A stretch of DNA of 64,000 nt from Paramyrothecium sp. XJ0827 (lineage: Eukaryota > Ascomycota > Sordariomycetes > Hypocreales > Stachybotryaceae), in contig JAJFPB010000006.1 of the NCBI GenBank assembly GCA_020881915.1, forward strand, positions 3,968,001 to 4,032,000. The letters are read 5' to 3'. Shown piece by piece: positions 32,951-43,877 of this stretch; within the stretch, counting starts at the first letter, position 1, and the number at the start of each line of letters is the position of its first letter. Made by a program: the position numbers and the translations under genes. The notes under the pieces were generated by a model that was not told the origin of the DNA, searched no databases, and was given only the letters and a program-made list of their open reading frames with translations.

Positions 32951-34042
32951 TCAGCATGACGGACCATCGAACCGATCAAGCCTGTACGGAGAGAGTAGAG
33001 GGTCGCTGACGTTTGTTAAGATCTGCTTGCTGAGCAAATCGCCGACAATGGCAGCATTTGTGACGCCGGAATGCATAACGGCAACGGTGAGGCCATCCAG
33101 ACCCGTACGTCCAAGAATGGGCAGCCCATCTTCCGGGTCAGGCCGAACGCCAATGGTGTAGTAATCGTATTCAATGGCATCGCCTCCCTTGAAAGCCTTC
33201 TGCAATTTTGCAAACAGTTCGTCGGCCGCCTCTTGGGGATCCTCGCCTGTGTCGCCGCCGGAGAAGTCGGCACCCGATCGAATGCGGCCTTCGCTGGTTT
33301 GACGCATGTGAAGCTGGTCGCCGTTGTACAGCTTCTTCAGCAACGTCCCGTTCACAGGACGAGTGTTGATGAGGAGACCTTCACGGCCTGCGAGCGGTAG
33401 TCTGATGTTCTCGGCCGCAAGAAGTGGGACGCTTCCCAGCCCGGCTGCGAGCACAACGTGGTCGGCTTGCACCTCTCCTTCGGGTGTGATGACACCACCA
33501 ATGCTCCCATCCTCATTCTTGACGAAGCCCGTTACTGTGGTTTCGAGAAGACTCGCGCCAAACGCAGCCTGCGCATGTTCTATCAACTGAATAGCCACCA
33601 GATCTGCTTCCATGGCACCCTCTTGCCCCGCAAGAACAGCCCAGTCAGGAATGAGATCTTCCTCCAACTTGGGCTCAATGTCGCTGATTTCAGTCTTGTT
33701 CACGCGGACGATGTCGTATCCCCAGGATGCGTGTTCTTCCAGAAATTCCTCGAGCTCGTCTTCAGGCTTGTTCCAGCTCAGCGCTCCGCTCCAGTGGATT
33801 GGTAGCCTTGGCAGCTCACTGCTGATTTCTAGCCAGCGCTCGATCGAGCGGATGCGAAAGTCGTAGTACGTCCGATCCGATGTGGCTGCATTGATCCACG
33901 CAAATGACCGGGGGGTCGCAACGCCGCCGAGCTCCTCGGCGATGACGGTGACGTTGGCTTTGTGAGCGAGATGCCACGCGATGGAGGACCCGATAATGCC
34001 GCCGCCAACAACGACGACATTGGGCTCCGCTGCGATGCTCAT
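32951..34042 (-). CDS. FAD-dependent amino-acid oxidase family protein (DAO)
   Basis: A single exon of 363 residues from ATG 34042; the frame also has an ATG at 34120 (389 residues), which would put 26 residues ahead of the Rossmann fold. The FAD site is at the N terminus: VVVVGGGIIGSSIAWHLA (GxGxxG). Further DAO-family marks are DHVVLAAGLGS, LPLAGREGLLINTRP and the C-terminal FAD motif IGVRPDPEDGLPILGRTGLDGLTVAVMHSGVT. The family oxidises C-N bonds of amino acids or amines with O2, giving imine or keto acid plus hydrogen peroxide. The exact substrate (D-amino acid, glycine or sarcosine-like) cannot be set. No PTS1 at the C terminus. A palindromic TATATA sequence near 34156-34167 lies upstream. 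Confidence 0.85.
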   Translation of the reverse strand: MSIAAEPNVVVVGGGIIGSSIAWHLAHKANVTVIAEELGGVATPRSFAWINAATSDRTYYDFRIRSIERWLEISSELPRLPIHWSGALSWNKPEDELEEFLEEHASWGYDIVRVNKTEISDIEPKLEEDLIPDWAVLAGQEGAMEADLVAIQLIEHAQAAFGASLLETTVTGFVKNEDGSIGGVITPEGEVQADHVVLAAGLGSVPLLAAENIRLPLAGREGLLINTRPVNGTLLKKLYNGDQLHMRQTSEGRIRSGADFSGGDTGEDPQEAADELFAKLQKAFKGGDAIEYDYYTIGVRPDPEDGLPILGRTGLDGLTVAVMHSGVTNAAIVGDLLSKQILTNVSDPLLSPYRLDRFDGPSC

Positions 34043-35358
34043 GATGCTTTCAATTGGAGTCTGACGTAAGAAGGACGGGAGTTTAATCGAGGCAGTGAAG
34101 ATGTTGAACCAGCCCTGCATTCCGAAAGAAAACCATGGCCAGAAGGACCAACAGTCCTATATATAGGTTGATTAAGTGACGAAGCTAGACAGATGGCTCC
34201 GTCCTTTCGCAGATTGATGACGCTATTCGGGGTTCTGCCCGACCAGAGTCGATGATATGCCGGGCACCGATGTCGCTTCTGCTAAAGATGGCAGCCCCTC
34301 ACTTATGTATCCGCATACAAGGATATTGTCTATTTGGGATCGATAAGAAACCGATTCTTTGGAATGTATATGGCGAGCTGGTCGGAGATTCCCCGCTTGT
34401 TGCCTCGGATGCGGCATACCAAGACATCGATCATGGCGAGTAAGTGGGTAGAAAGCACATAAATGCACGACTCGGGGGTTTATTGTCCGATTGCAACCTA
34501 TATGCAAGCTAATAAGAGCATTATCAATAGAAGGATTCTGTGGCAGCTGCCTTACTGGTACTAAGTCTGTACTTAACCATCAATGGGCCCCGATGTATCC
34601 CCACAATGGACGGACTTCGCGTGACTGGCTGGGAGTGGAGTCTATCCTTCAGTATTGGTTGTGCGATGAGTTATGCAAAGAAGAATGCGTATGATCAGTC
34701 GCGTACGCAATGCGAGTCAGATTTGTCGAACGAACCAAAGGCCCCTCCCAATAAGCATTAGCATGCAATAATGAAATTGCGCCTCATTCCTTTAAAGCCA
34801 AATGTACAATGTTTAGTCTCGTTTGATCCTATTGATCCAGGGGTTTTGAGGGTCCTCATATTGCGTTTATATAGCGCTGTGAATCTGATTGTTGTTGGGA
34901 CTCAAACGCCTCGGATGCATAACGACTACGGCGGCTGCATGTTGTGTGCATATTCCTCTTATCGCATTAATGTCAAACAAGTGGCCATCCTAGCTATGGT
35001 CCACTTATGGGTACTGCGCTCTGGAGCTTATAAGTAGCGAATTTGTCCTTCATCGGAGCGGGACTGTGTTATCAGAGCCAAATATGTGGTCATGCAGCGA
35101 TGATGGGTACATAGATAAGTTGTGGGTATAATCCATACGTTTCCTTCAATGTGTGCCTGGTATATCGGTAGACATCACCTACAACTCATTGCCTCTCAGA
35201 CATAATGAATGGTGTACAACATCTTTCAATGATGAAGACTGAGGATCAAAAGGAAGCGCGCACTTTGTGCAATTATCATGAGTCTATTGGGTATAAAGTG
35301 TAGTGGGTGCGATCACCTTCGTCTTGTAGCATCGCGAAACAACAGCATCCTATGGTTC
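34043..35358. other. intergenic, no gene seen
   Basis: 1.3 kb with short frames only, no recognisable domain. The first part is the oxidase promoter. Confidence 0.4.
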
Positions 35359-35580
35359 TCAGCGTGACCAAACACGCTCGAGGATCGAACGAGACTTTTC
35401 TTCGCGGACCTCAACCTTCATCTTCTTGACCACGTCCAGGACCCGCAGATGCTCTTTCTTAAGATCCTCAAAATCTTGCGACAGTTGCTCGTGCCAGGGA
35501 TACAGGACGAAGACCTGGAAGCCGAGAGCCGACGAGGCTACAGCGAAGTTGGTCAACGAGATGGCGCGCGTAATCCACAT
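35359..35580 (-). CDS. small conserved fungal protein, probably mitochondrial
   Basis: 73 residues from ATG 35580. One hydrophobic segment (RAISLTNFAVASSALGFQVFVLYPW) is followed by an amphipathic, Glu/Lys-rich coiled-coil-like tail (FEDLKKEHLRVLDVVKKM). The LTNFxxxSSALxFQxxVLYPWH pattern occurs in a small fungal protein type I associate with the mitochondrial inner membrane; function unknown. The frame is closed upstream by a TGA, and a TTG-start reading adds nine residues, so a short upstream exon carrying the real start is possible. Confidence 0.6.
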   Translation of the reverse strand: MWITRAISLTNFAVASSALGFQVFVLYPWHEQLSQDFEDLKKEHLRVLDVVKKMKVEVREEKSRSILERVWSR

Positions 35581-36396
35581 GTTGGAGTTCAAGGTATCGA
35601 AGCTCAATCGTCAGCTCGGTCGGAGGCGGGGTCACCGCAATGTCTTGGCTCTGTGGACGGCTAGTTGGCCGCCAACGAATTACTATAGTCAGTCAGCTTC
35701 ATCAAGAGCGTTGTAGATGGGAGAGACACACCAAAGGCCAAACAGGGACGGGCACGTGCTATGATGCTGCGTCTAAGCAGGTACAAGTCTAAGCTTAAAA
35801 AATTGGAGGTGAGAGAAGAGAAATGCTCTGGTTCTGACAAAGATAAACCCCCACTTTGCCGAGGAAGCCAGGGATGTGGGCACTCTGAGGGAAGCCTGGA
35901 AGAATCGTACGATTCTTACATCTTCAACCCCACAGTTCTGCGATGCTTCAATCACATCCAAGATTCCCGGCTGGGCTCCATGTCACCGGACAATGGCATG
36001 TGCCGTGCCTAACTTTCTTTGCAAATAGTGGGGAGGTAAAGGAAGTGTTGAAGCAATGCCTTTACTACCTCTTGCGTCCATAGCTCTACGCAGGACTTTG
36101 GAACCCATGTTATTAACTGCATTTCCAGGCGCTTCATGATTTCTTGGCCCACTCTCAAAAACTGCATCAAGGTTGGGTACGTATTATTGGCCATTTGTTA
36201 TCAGCTTGGCTTCCACTTCATGAGCAACTTCGACAGAATAGATGAATAAACTATGGACAGAGAAAGACGAATGCATGGCAACAATAACCATCTCATCTCA
36301 TATAGAAGAAGTTAAGATACATGGCTCCACTTAACGACATCACAAGCCTTCAGCAGTCTTCCTCGACGCGGTAGACTGAGGCAACATAGCGTTACC
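35581..36396. other. intergenic, no gene seen
   Basis: About 815 bp; might contain a 5' exon of the small gene ending at 35580. No other signal. Confidence 0.35.
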
Positions 36397-37587
36397 TCAA
36401 ATCCAGTGGGCAGTGGCACCGTAGTTGCGGCCATTCGCGGGAAGTAGAAAGTCGCTGGGCACGATCTTTCCGTTGTCCTGGCGGCGGCCCTTGATAAGGC
36501 TAGTGCTTGTAGCCTTGAAGTCGCCGTCGCGGAACGAACCGCCGGCTTCCCAGTTATTACCGCTGGCTTTGATGTTGGTACGCAGCGCGTTCTGGCTGGC
36601 AAGGCTGGTGGAACCGGCGTTGTTGGCGGCGAGGTTGTTGGTGTACGTGGCGTCGGCCGATCGCTGGTTGAAGCCCTCCTCGCGGTTCTTCCAGGCCGTG
36701 TTGTGGATCAGCGTCATGTCCCCGGGCATGTTGTTGTCGCTGAAGCCGCGGCGGTTGCGGAGGGAGAAGTTGTTGCGCACGACGTGGTTGACGCGGCGGC
36801 GGTTGGATTCTGAACCACCGCCGAGCTTGATGCCGATGCCGTCGCCACGCCAGGGGTTGAAGCCCCAGCGGTTCACACCGTTGTCGAAGACGACGTTGTC
36901 GAGGATGGTGACGGGCGAGGTGAATTCATACAGGTCAATACCGTCATCTGTGTTTTCGTAGCTGCGGATGCCGCGGATGATGTTGCCGTCGCCAGAGCCC
37001 TCCTTGATAGCCATTCCATCAGCGTTCTGGCCATTGTTGCGAGGATCAGCATTGTTGTAAGTGTCGAGGTAGACGATTTCGTTGTTGGAAACGCTGTTCT
37101 GCATGTGGAAGCCTGTCTCGTAGTTGCTGTGTGTGGTCAAGCGCTCGAAGTAGTTGTTGTGGGAGTCCTTGACATAGACTCCGTAAGGGCCGCGAGTAAA
37201 GGTGATGTGGAAGAATCGCCAGTACTCAGCACCTTCCACATGGAAAATACCACGGTCACTGCCGGGCAGGCTGCCACCCAGTGGCGCAGGAGTACCAGGC
37301 ATGTTATCGCCGTCAATGATGACTTGCTCATTCTGGAACGAGGTGATGGTGTAAGGGTTGCTGGAGGTTCCCTTCTTCTTGAAATGGATGTTGCTTGAGG
37401 GACGGTAGGTGCCTCCACGCAGGTAGATTGTGTCTCCTGGCTTGGCTGCGTCAACAGCGGTTTGGATGCTGGCGTAAGGAGACCCGTTCGACCCGTTGCC
37501 ATTGTTTGATCCGCTGGAGGATACAAAAATATCTGCCGCCAGGGCAGCTGGCAATGAAGCAAGGAGGTATCTAAAGATCTGAACCAT
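36397..37587 (-). CDS. secreted pectate lyase, polysaccharide lyase family 9
   Basis: A single exon of 396 residues from ATG 37587 (an ATG at 37608 would add seven). It starts with a signal peptide (MVQIFRYLLASLPAALA). Then DIFVSSSGSNNGNGSNGSPYASIQTAVDAAKPGDTIYL, quoted here only to GSPYASIQ and AKPGDTIYLRGGTY, the usual opening of a PL9 right-handed beta-helix, followed by Asn-rich coils (HSNYETGFHMQNSVSNNEI, NADGMAIKEGSGDGNIIRG, YENTDDGIDLYE). Family members cleave polygalacturonate by beta-elimination with calcium, using a lysine as base. Extracellular plant cell-wall degradation. A TATA-like box is at 37714-37721. Confidence 0.9.
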   Translation of the reverse strand: MVQIFRYLLASLPAALAADIFVSSSGSNNGNGSNGSPYASIQTAVDAAKPGDTIYLRGGTYRPSSNIHFKKKGTSSNPYTITSFQNEQVIIDGDNMPGTPAPLGGSLPGSDRGIFHVEGAEYWRFFHITFTRGPYGVYVKDSHNNYFERLTTHSNYETGFHMQNSVSNNEIVYLDTYNNADPRNNGQNADGMAIKEGSGDGNIIRGIRSYENTDDGIDLYEFTSPVTILDNVVFDNGVNRWGFNPWRGDGIGIKLGGGSESNRRRVNHVVRNNFSLRNRRGFSDNNMPGDMTLIHNTAWKNREEGFNQRSADATYTNNLAANNAGSTSLASQNALRTNIKASGNNWEAGGSFRDGDFKATSTSLIKGRRQDNGKIVPSDFLLPANGRNYGATAHWI

Positions 37588-39194
37588 TGTGAATCTTGAA
37601 AAGGACATACACAGTATGTGCTTAGAAAAGAATGTAAAGGAATGTGGTAGTAACTGAACGGAGTATCAGTTGATAACTTAGAGAAATCTTCACTTTCCGT
37701 GGTTTTGTTCTTCCTTATATACGTTGATTTGTCGAACCCGAAGAGACGGTACTAGGGGTTGGCAGTCGCTTGGCGATTGCGAAATTCCAGAAACCAGACA
37801 TATACATGCGACTGCCGTCCCCACAAACAATCCCATCATACCCCTCCGGAAGATTGCTCTCCACGAGGCAGTGGGGCGATAGCCTGGGGCACTTTGATGG
37901 TTCACACTCGACAAGGCTGGGGTGGAGAAAGGACATGCACATCGACCGTCTCAGACGGGACAACTGGCAATGATGGTGAAGCTTTTAGTTCCAAACGGCT
38001 CAGACGTCAACAGGCTATCACTGCCATGATTCGCTGTTCAGGACTGACGTTACTCCCTATAATTACAAGTAGACATCCTTCCAAATTGATTTATCAAACA
38101 TAAATGACAACTGAAAGTAGATGGTCGACACATTGCTCCTTGGTTTGTGATTTGAACAGCTTCACCGTTTCCATAAAACATGACCACATACAGCCGTCTC
38201 AGCCAAAAATCCTGCTCGCCAATCTTCAAATACACCTGTAGAAGTTTCCTTTCCGGTGCAGCCAAGATTCCCGAAATGACCGGAGTACTATCCTCCATGC
38301 TACAAGTACTTGGCGCAGGCCATTGCACGTTTTCCCGAGTGGTTCCCAGGGACTTGGGAGCCGAAGAAGAATTGTAACTGCTTCAATAAGTTTAGTTCAT
38401 TTGGTCATGGTGGACTGTTTCCGATGTTGAGGCTGTTGCAAACCTAGCGCACGAATAAGTCTTGAGCTGCCAAGAATACCAAGGGAGCTTCGGCAACTTC
38501 GAGTGCCGGGCGTTCTTGGCCTCTTTGCTCGACATACACTAAAACTCTTGGTCAATGACAAAACTCCTGCAAACTAGTCAAGACCCGCCCTTACCACTCA
38601 GTCGGCTTTTCACGTTTAGAATGCGAGAGGTGATTGATAGCGCTATTTGCAAGATTTTAGAATTATGGCCGTGGTCCACAAATGCCCAAAGACGCGTCAC
38701 TCTACTATCAGTCATGGTATTGGCTGTAGATTAGTGCTTTTCATGCTGAGTCTGCCCCTTTTCAGTGCATCAACCTCTAGCGGAGATGATTGTGTGCTAG
38801 ACCTAGATGCTCTCATGTTCCATGTTTGAACCACTCATCCACGTTCCAGCCCGGCCTCTAGGCTGGCCTTTCTCTCATGCTCAGATAAGAAATTTGAGAC
38901 CAAGGACTTCGCTTTACAGTCCTATTCCATTTCTTAATTCTCTCAAGGCAGCAGTATTGCGCAATGGTTATCAAATTTCTCGTAACTGATCGCAGATGAA
39001 TCATCTAATGAATGAAAAACGCCGCTGAGGAAAACGCTAATTAAATGTAAGATCAATGGGCCTAGACTGCATGTATTGATGTTTTCTGCACTACCAATAA
39101 TGAATGAAAAATGCGAGGGAACTTGGTGTTCCTGCAAGACACAACAGTCTGGCGAAGGCCGAGAAGTTTGATCCGTGGACTGTCTTTCAAGTGT
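37588..39194. other. intergenic, no gene seen
   Basis: 1.6 kb. It contains the pectate lyase upstream region, with a TATATAAG on the minus strand at 37714-37721. Remaining frames are short and featureless. Confidence 0.4.
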
Positions 39195-40320
39195 CTACGC
39201 ACGACCAAACTCAATCAATAGCTTGTTGACCTCGTCCGGCAGCTCCTTAGACAACCAGTGTCCTCCTTCCAAGATCCTGCTTGTATACCCAGCCATGGAC
39301 CAATCCCTCGTCGCTTCCACAAACTCGGGCCTAGCAACTCTATCTTGGGCTCCAGCAATGGTCAAAACCGGCACGTGTAGGAACCAGTCTTCGTCACTGA
39401 GCAAGGCCTCGTCTTCGTCGTTGATGCCCTGGTATTGCGACCTGTAACAATTCAACCCCGCTTCTGTCGCATTCGGTCGGCTCATCCAGGCCAGCCAGTT
39501 GGCCTTATAGGTCTCATCCAGGAAAGGCGCATCTTCGGTACGTGTATCGGCTTCGAGCCAAGCGCGGGCAGCGCCAATAGGAGCAAAACTCGTCTCCCAA
39601 AGTGTCTGATTCTCTGGGAAGACAAGGTGCCAGTGTGATTCGAGCTGCAAAGGACGACACTGATTAAAAGGTATTCGAATGTGGGAAGCAACGCTTAAAA
39701 TCACTCACATGCTCCTTGATTACAAGCCCAGCATCAAAGCGCGTGAAGAAATACCAATACCCGTATGGCATATACCCATATTCAGCTGCGGCATTGACGT
39801 TGATGGCGTCGAGGTCGATAAAACCACCGGGGGCTTGGTGGCCCACATTGACCCAAGCAAACTTATCAAACCGGTCCCGGTGGTAGACCGCCAGCCGCGA
39901 CAGAATAACGGATCCCCAGTCATGACCTACACCGATGACCGTCTGTAAGTCCTCGTGGTCGAGCAGTTCCGTCAGGTGACCCGAAAGCCGCTTCGCATTG
40001 TACTGGGCCGGTTCTGTGGGCATATCGGATGCGCCAAAGCCAAGCATATCAGGAACAAGGACGCCGAAGCCCTCGGCTGTCAAGGCGGCGATTTGCGGCT
40101 GCCAGTCGTCGTGGGTGGACGGGTAGCCGTGAAGAAGCAGGAATGTGGCATTTGCACCTTGAGCCGGGGTGAAGGAATATGCGTATTTTGCACCATCGGC
40201 AGTGGTGAAAAAGTCCAAGTTCGAGCCGGTACAATTGCTTGATTGCACGGGTCTCGTGAGAGAACCTATGAGTACTACAAAGGCGTAGGTAAATGTCCGG
40301 AGGGGATTCGAGAAAGGCAT
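39195..40320 (-). CDS. secreted epoxide hydrolase-like alpha/beta hydrolase
   Basis: Exons 39709-40320 and 39195-39644 (64-bp intron, GTGAGT...TTTGCAG) give 353 residues. A signal peptide (FTYAFVVLIGSLTRPVQS) leads to the hydrolase fold: oxyanion HGYP at 64-67, GFGASDMP, nucleophile D134 in GVGHDWGSV (an Asp, as in epoxide hydrolases and haloalkane dehalogenases, not a Ser), acid D305 in AGAQDRVARPEF and base H333 in LEGGHWLSKE. Tyrosines in the cap (YMPYGYWYFF) could be epoxide-activating. Expected reaction: opening of an epoxide to a vicinal diol via an alkyl-enzyme ester. Secretion is unusual for this family and suggests action on external compounds (inference). Confidence 0.88.
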
Positions 40321-40787
40321 GATCGGCCTACACCCTTGTTAGAATATGGCTATTGGTTTATTCATGCAGGAAAACGATGCTGTTTTTTTGTCGTGCAATA
40401 CAAGCCCAGGTCATGGAGTATTTATCGTGTGATTGTGTTGATTCGGACTGATTCATCTCTCCATTACTTCGCTTGATTTCAAAGCCAGATTATGCAATCT
40501 CATTTAAGACTGAAGAGCCTCAACCACTTGATGGGATGGATCTGGACAGGCATGTGCGCATTTCCACCTCCTTTCAGACTAGCAAATAAGCCAATCAGAA
40601 CCACTACATTCCTTACTTGTGAGAGTAAGCACGGAGCTTACACGAGTTCACCGGCGTTACAAACACATTGCAGTTGGGCACATCATAGATTTATAAGCTG
40701 TGGTTGTGAGCACCAAGGATTTTTCCCCAATTGGTAAGCCCGACGAATATGTTATGACAAAACCCCTGTGAAAATCGTTGCCATGTT
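40321..40787. other. intergenic, no gene seen
   Basis: 467 bp; epoxide hydrolase promoter and 3' flank of the PhoD-like gene. Confidence 0.4.
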
Positions 40788-43016
40788 TTACACGTATTGG
40801 CCAGTGTACGTGTCGAAGACTTTCTTGTTGGAAACCCTCTTTCCGCCCTTGGCGGCGCCGCTCTCAACTTGACCGCCAGCAATAGGGCGTGACAAGCTGT
40901 TTGCTCCTGCAGCAACAGTGAAATTTGCTAGGGAAATCTCTAGGCCGTTACGAGTGAGCAAGTCGGGCGTACCGAAATACTGTGCCGTCGCTTCTTCTGC
41001 AGTCAACCGCAGTTCAAAGTAGCCTCGGTAGAAGAGCTCGTTCCACTGAAGCTCACGGTTGCGAGGCGCCGCGTTGAAAAGCTCGCTGGCGCCGTTGGCT
41101 CGTGTCAGGTCGATTGTAGCACCCAGGATGCTGGGGGAGGAGATTGCTGAGCCCACAAACTCGACACCGACAGCGCCCTCGCCTGTTTGCGGGTTGTAAG
41201 GATGCTTATCATTACCCTGCCACGCCAGGTCCGAGACCCATGAGGTGTGGACATCACCACCAATGAAAATATTGTTGTCAATCCCGTTGTCGTAGAGCGT
41301 CTTGAACGTTCGGTTGCGGTTTGCCGTGTAGCCATCCCACGAATCAAGGTTCATTGTGTCATCAACACCACCGCGAAGGGCACCAGGAAGGTCAATGTGA
41401 GTGAAGACGATCTGACTGCCAATGATACGCCAAGTAGCGTCGCGCTCAGACGATCGCTTCAGCTCACCGTAGAACCAATTCTCCTGGCGGGAGCCCATAA
41501 GAGAGCGGCTTGTGTCGTCATGAATTTGTTGGATGTATTGCTTGTTCCAGTATAGGTCGGTAATGCTGCGATCGTAATTACGCGTATCTAAAATGATGAG
41601 ATCGGCAAGTTTACCAATCTTGAAGCTTCTCCAAATGCTACACAAAACATTAATAAAGCATCCTACAGGATTGGGTGTCTGGCAGTGGATGTTATTTACC
41701 GCAGGTTGTCGTCCATCTCGACTTGCCTTCAGAGGAGTATTAGTAAGTAATGAGTTGATGTGCAAAGAGCATGTCCCTGTTACGTACCGAATTGGCATCC
41801 ATTCAAAGTAGGCGCGCACGGCATTCATCTTCCGCTGGTCCACGCTTACACCTCCATCTGCAACAAACGAGGCCTCGGTGTTGTTAAGCTCGGCAGAGCC
41901 GTCGCGCCAGGCGTTGTCAGCCACCTCTTCACATCCAGATGCGTTAATAGTCTGTTCTGTGTTTAAATGATACATGAGATCTCACCATGGTCATCCCAAA
42001 CAGGGATCCAGGGGTACCGCCGGTGGCTCTCAACCAGGTCAAGGTCCGTTTTATACGTAGCATGGCGCTTGCGGTAGTCATACAGCGTGTAGATTTCCCG
42101 ATCAGGCTGAGGAATACGTCCGAGAGAAGTGCCATCGCCATAATATTTGTTTGCATACTCGTAAATGTAGTCTCCGAGGTGAACAACATAGTCTACAGAG
42201 TCCTGAGTTTGTTAGGAGCCCGTCATAGCTTCGTTTGTGCCTTGCGACATTCAATAGACCTACCTTGCGGACTGAGTTGCCATATGCGCCGAAGAAACCC
42301 ATGGCTAGAATAAATAGGTCAGTATTGCATGCTGCAGGTTAATCTGGGAATTGATGCGCACGGTAATTGGCACACGAGTAAACAGCCAGTTTGACCTCAT
42401 CGACATCCTCGTCGGGGCTGGGTGTAGTTTTGGTTCTTCCAAGCGGACTCTTGACTTCGGAGTCGCAGATATTGAACTGGTAGTAATACCCCGTAAACGA
42501 CTTGAGGTTCCTAGCCTCAACCTGAGAGCATTATTAGTCTCTTGGCGATTCCTGACATTCGTCTCAGCCGGCGTGTACCTTGATTGTCCAGTCAATGTCT
42601 GACGAGGTGTAGACCACACCAGAGTCGACGATGTGGCTGAGACAGTTGTCTGTCGCAATCTTCCATTGAACACAGACGGGATGATCCGAAGCCTCGACAT
42701 ACACGTCCGTATCGTGGTTGAATAGAGGGGCGTCGCCGCTGACGGTCACGTTGGATTTGTCATTGTCGCTGGTGGGAGCAGCTCTTGTCCAAAGAATCAC
42801 TGAGTCGGCATATGGATCACCGCTAGCCACTCCATGCGTAAAGTTCAGCTTGGACGAATCCCAGGCCTGGGATGGATCACTACGCTTGACAACCTTGTGA
42901 ATGGCGATGCCCAGTCCTGGGTGGTTCTCCGAAGGGCTGCGGTAGTTGAGATTCTTCGCCCAGCTGGCACTCACGATTGTCGCCGAAGACAGCAACGCGA
43001 GAAATTGAGCCTTCAT
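40788..43016 (-). CDS. phoD-like: PhoD-type alkaline phosphatase/phosphodiesterase, secreted
   Basis: Seven exons: 42579-43016, 42362-42521, 42264-42304, 41986-42202, 41788-41926, 41700-41726 and 40788-41637, all phases consistent, 623 residues. A signal peptide (FLALLSSATIVSASWA) precedes the PhoD N-terminal beta domain (NFTHGVASGDPYADSVILWT). Catalytic-domain marks: YSCANYPMGFFGAYGNSV, VVHLGDYIYEYANKYYGDG, YPWIPVWDDHE-VADNAW, LIILDTRNYDR, NIFIGGDVHTSW. These supply the Asp, His and Asn metal ligands of the Ca/Fe-type PhoD centre. Likely role: release of phosphate from extracellular mono- or diesters. Exon 6 is only 27 bp (reads QVEMDDNL), a micro-exon supported by frame continuity on both sides. 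Confidence 0.9.
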
Positions 43017-43877
43017 CGTAGCGGCGTGAGAATTGATTGACGGGCCTACCTTGGCTGGGGCCAAGTGGTCACTGACTGCCAAGTCAACGGGGGTAGGCTA
43101 CTTATCTGTGTCCAGAGCCAGATTGCCAGTGACCGGGTTCATATCCAACTATGACGCGGGCAGGCAGGGATCGCGATAGGCCGCACGCACGTGTTGCAGA
43201 GGCAGGAACACAGGATTTGATCCAGATCGGCTCGCTTCCGGGCAATGAGCCGAGCATCGCCCCAGTAGACATGGCTGCCCTAGTCATGAGCTGCCCTCTG
43301 GGGTTGGCTGGATTACAAAGTCTATCAGTGGGTGGGTTGTTTACAGGCTACGCTAATCATCATAGTTGCCAGAAACATCGGGTGGGTTTCCTCATCTGTC
43401 GACCGCATCTGGTATCGTGGAGTTGCGGGGCGTCCCGTGGCCGAATAGCAGAGTGCGATTGGGTGGAACTTGTTGCGCTGGATCAAATAGAACCTTGTTG
43501 GGCCGGAATGATTGACCCGAAATGGAGAAAAAGAAGATTGCACAAAACAACTGCCGCTTATAACCGCCCGAGCCGCTGCACAAGATCTAGCGCAGTAACC
43601 GATCGCGTCTTGCTGCAATATAGATCCTATGTACGTATAAAGGATGACCCGTTGGATCGATGACAGGATTGCCGGAAGTTCCGGCGTGAAACGGCTGGAC
43701 AGAACGGCCGATGTCTCCGCTTCGAAACCAATAGAACTCAATATTCAAGACTGCGCATGCTAACCACCAAAATACAGGCCGAATTATTCCTAGTTCTCAT
43801 TTATGCGCGGCGGCAGAGTAGTTCCCTACTGCCCACCTTGTCCATCCCTCTGATTAACCCTTGTTGGCAAAAAAACC
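43017..43877. other. intergenic, no gene seen
   Basis: 860 bp, containing the PhoD-like promoter and the 3' flank of the sugar transporter. Short frames only. Confidence 0.4.

Noticed and set aside
31144..34120. Secondary-metabolite gene cluster
   Set aside because: No polyketide synthase, peptide synthetase, terpene cyclase or P450 is present anywhere in the window.
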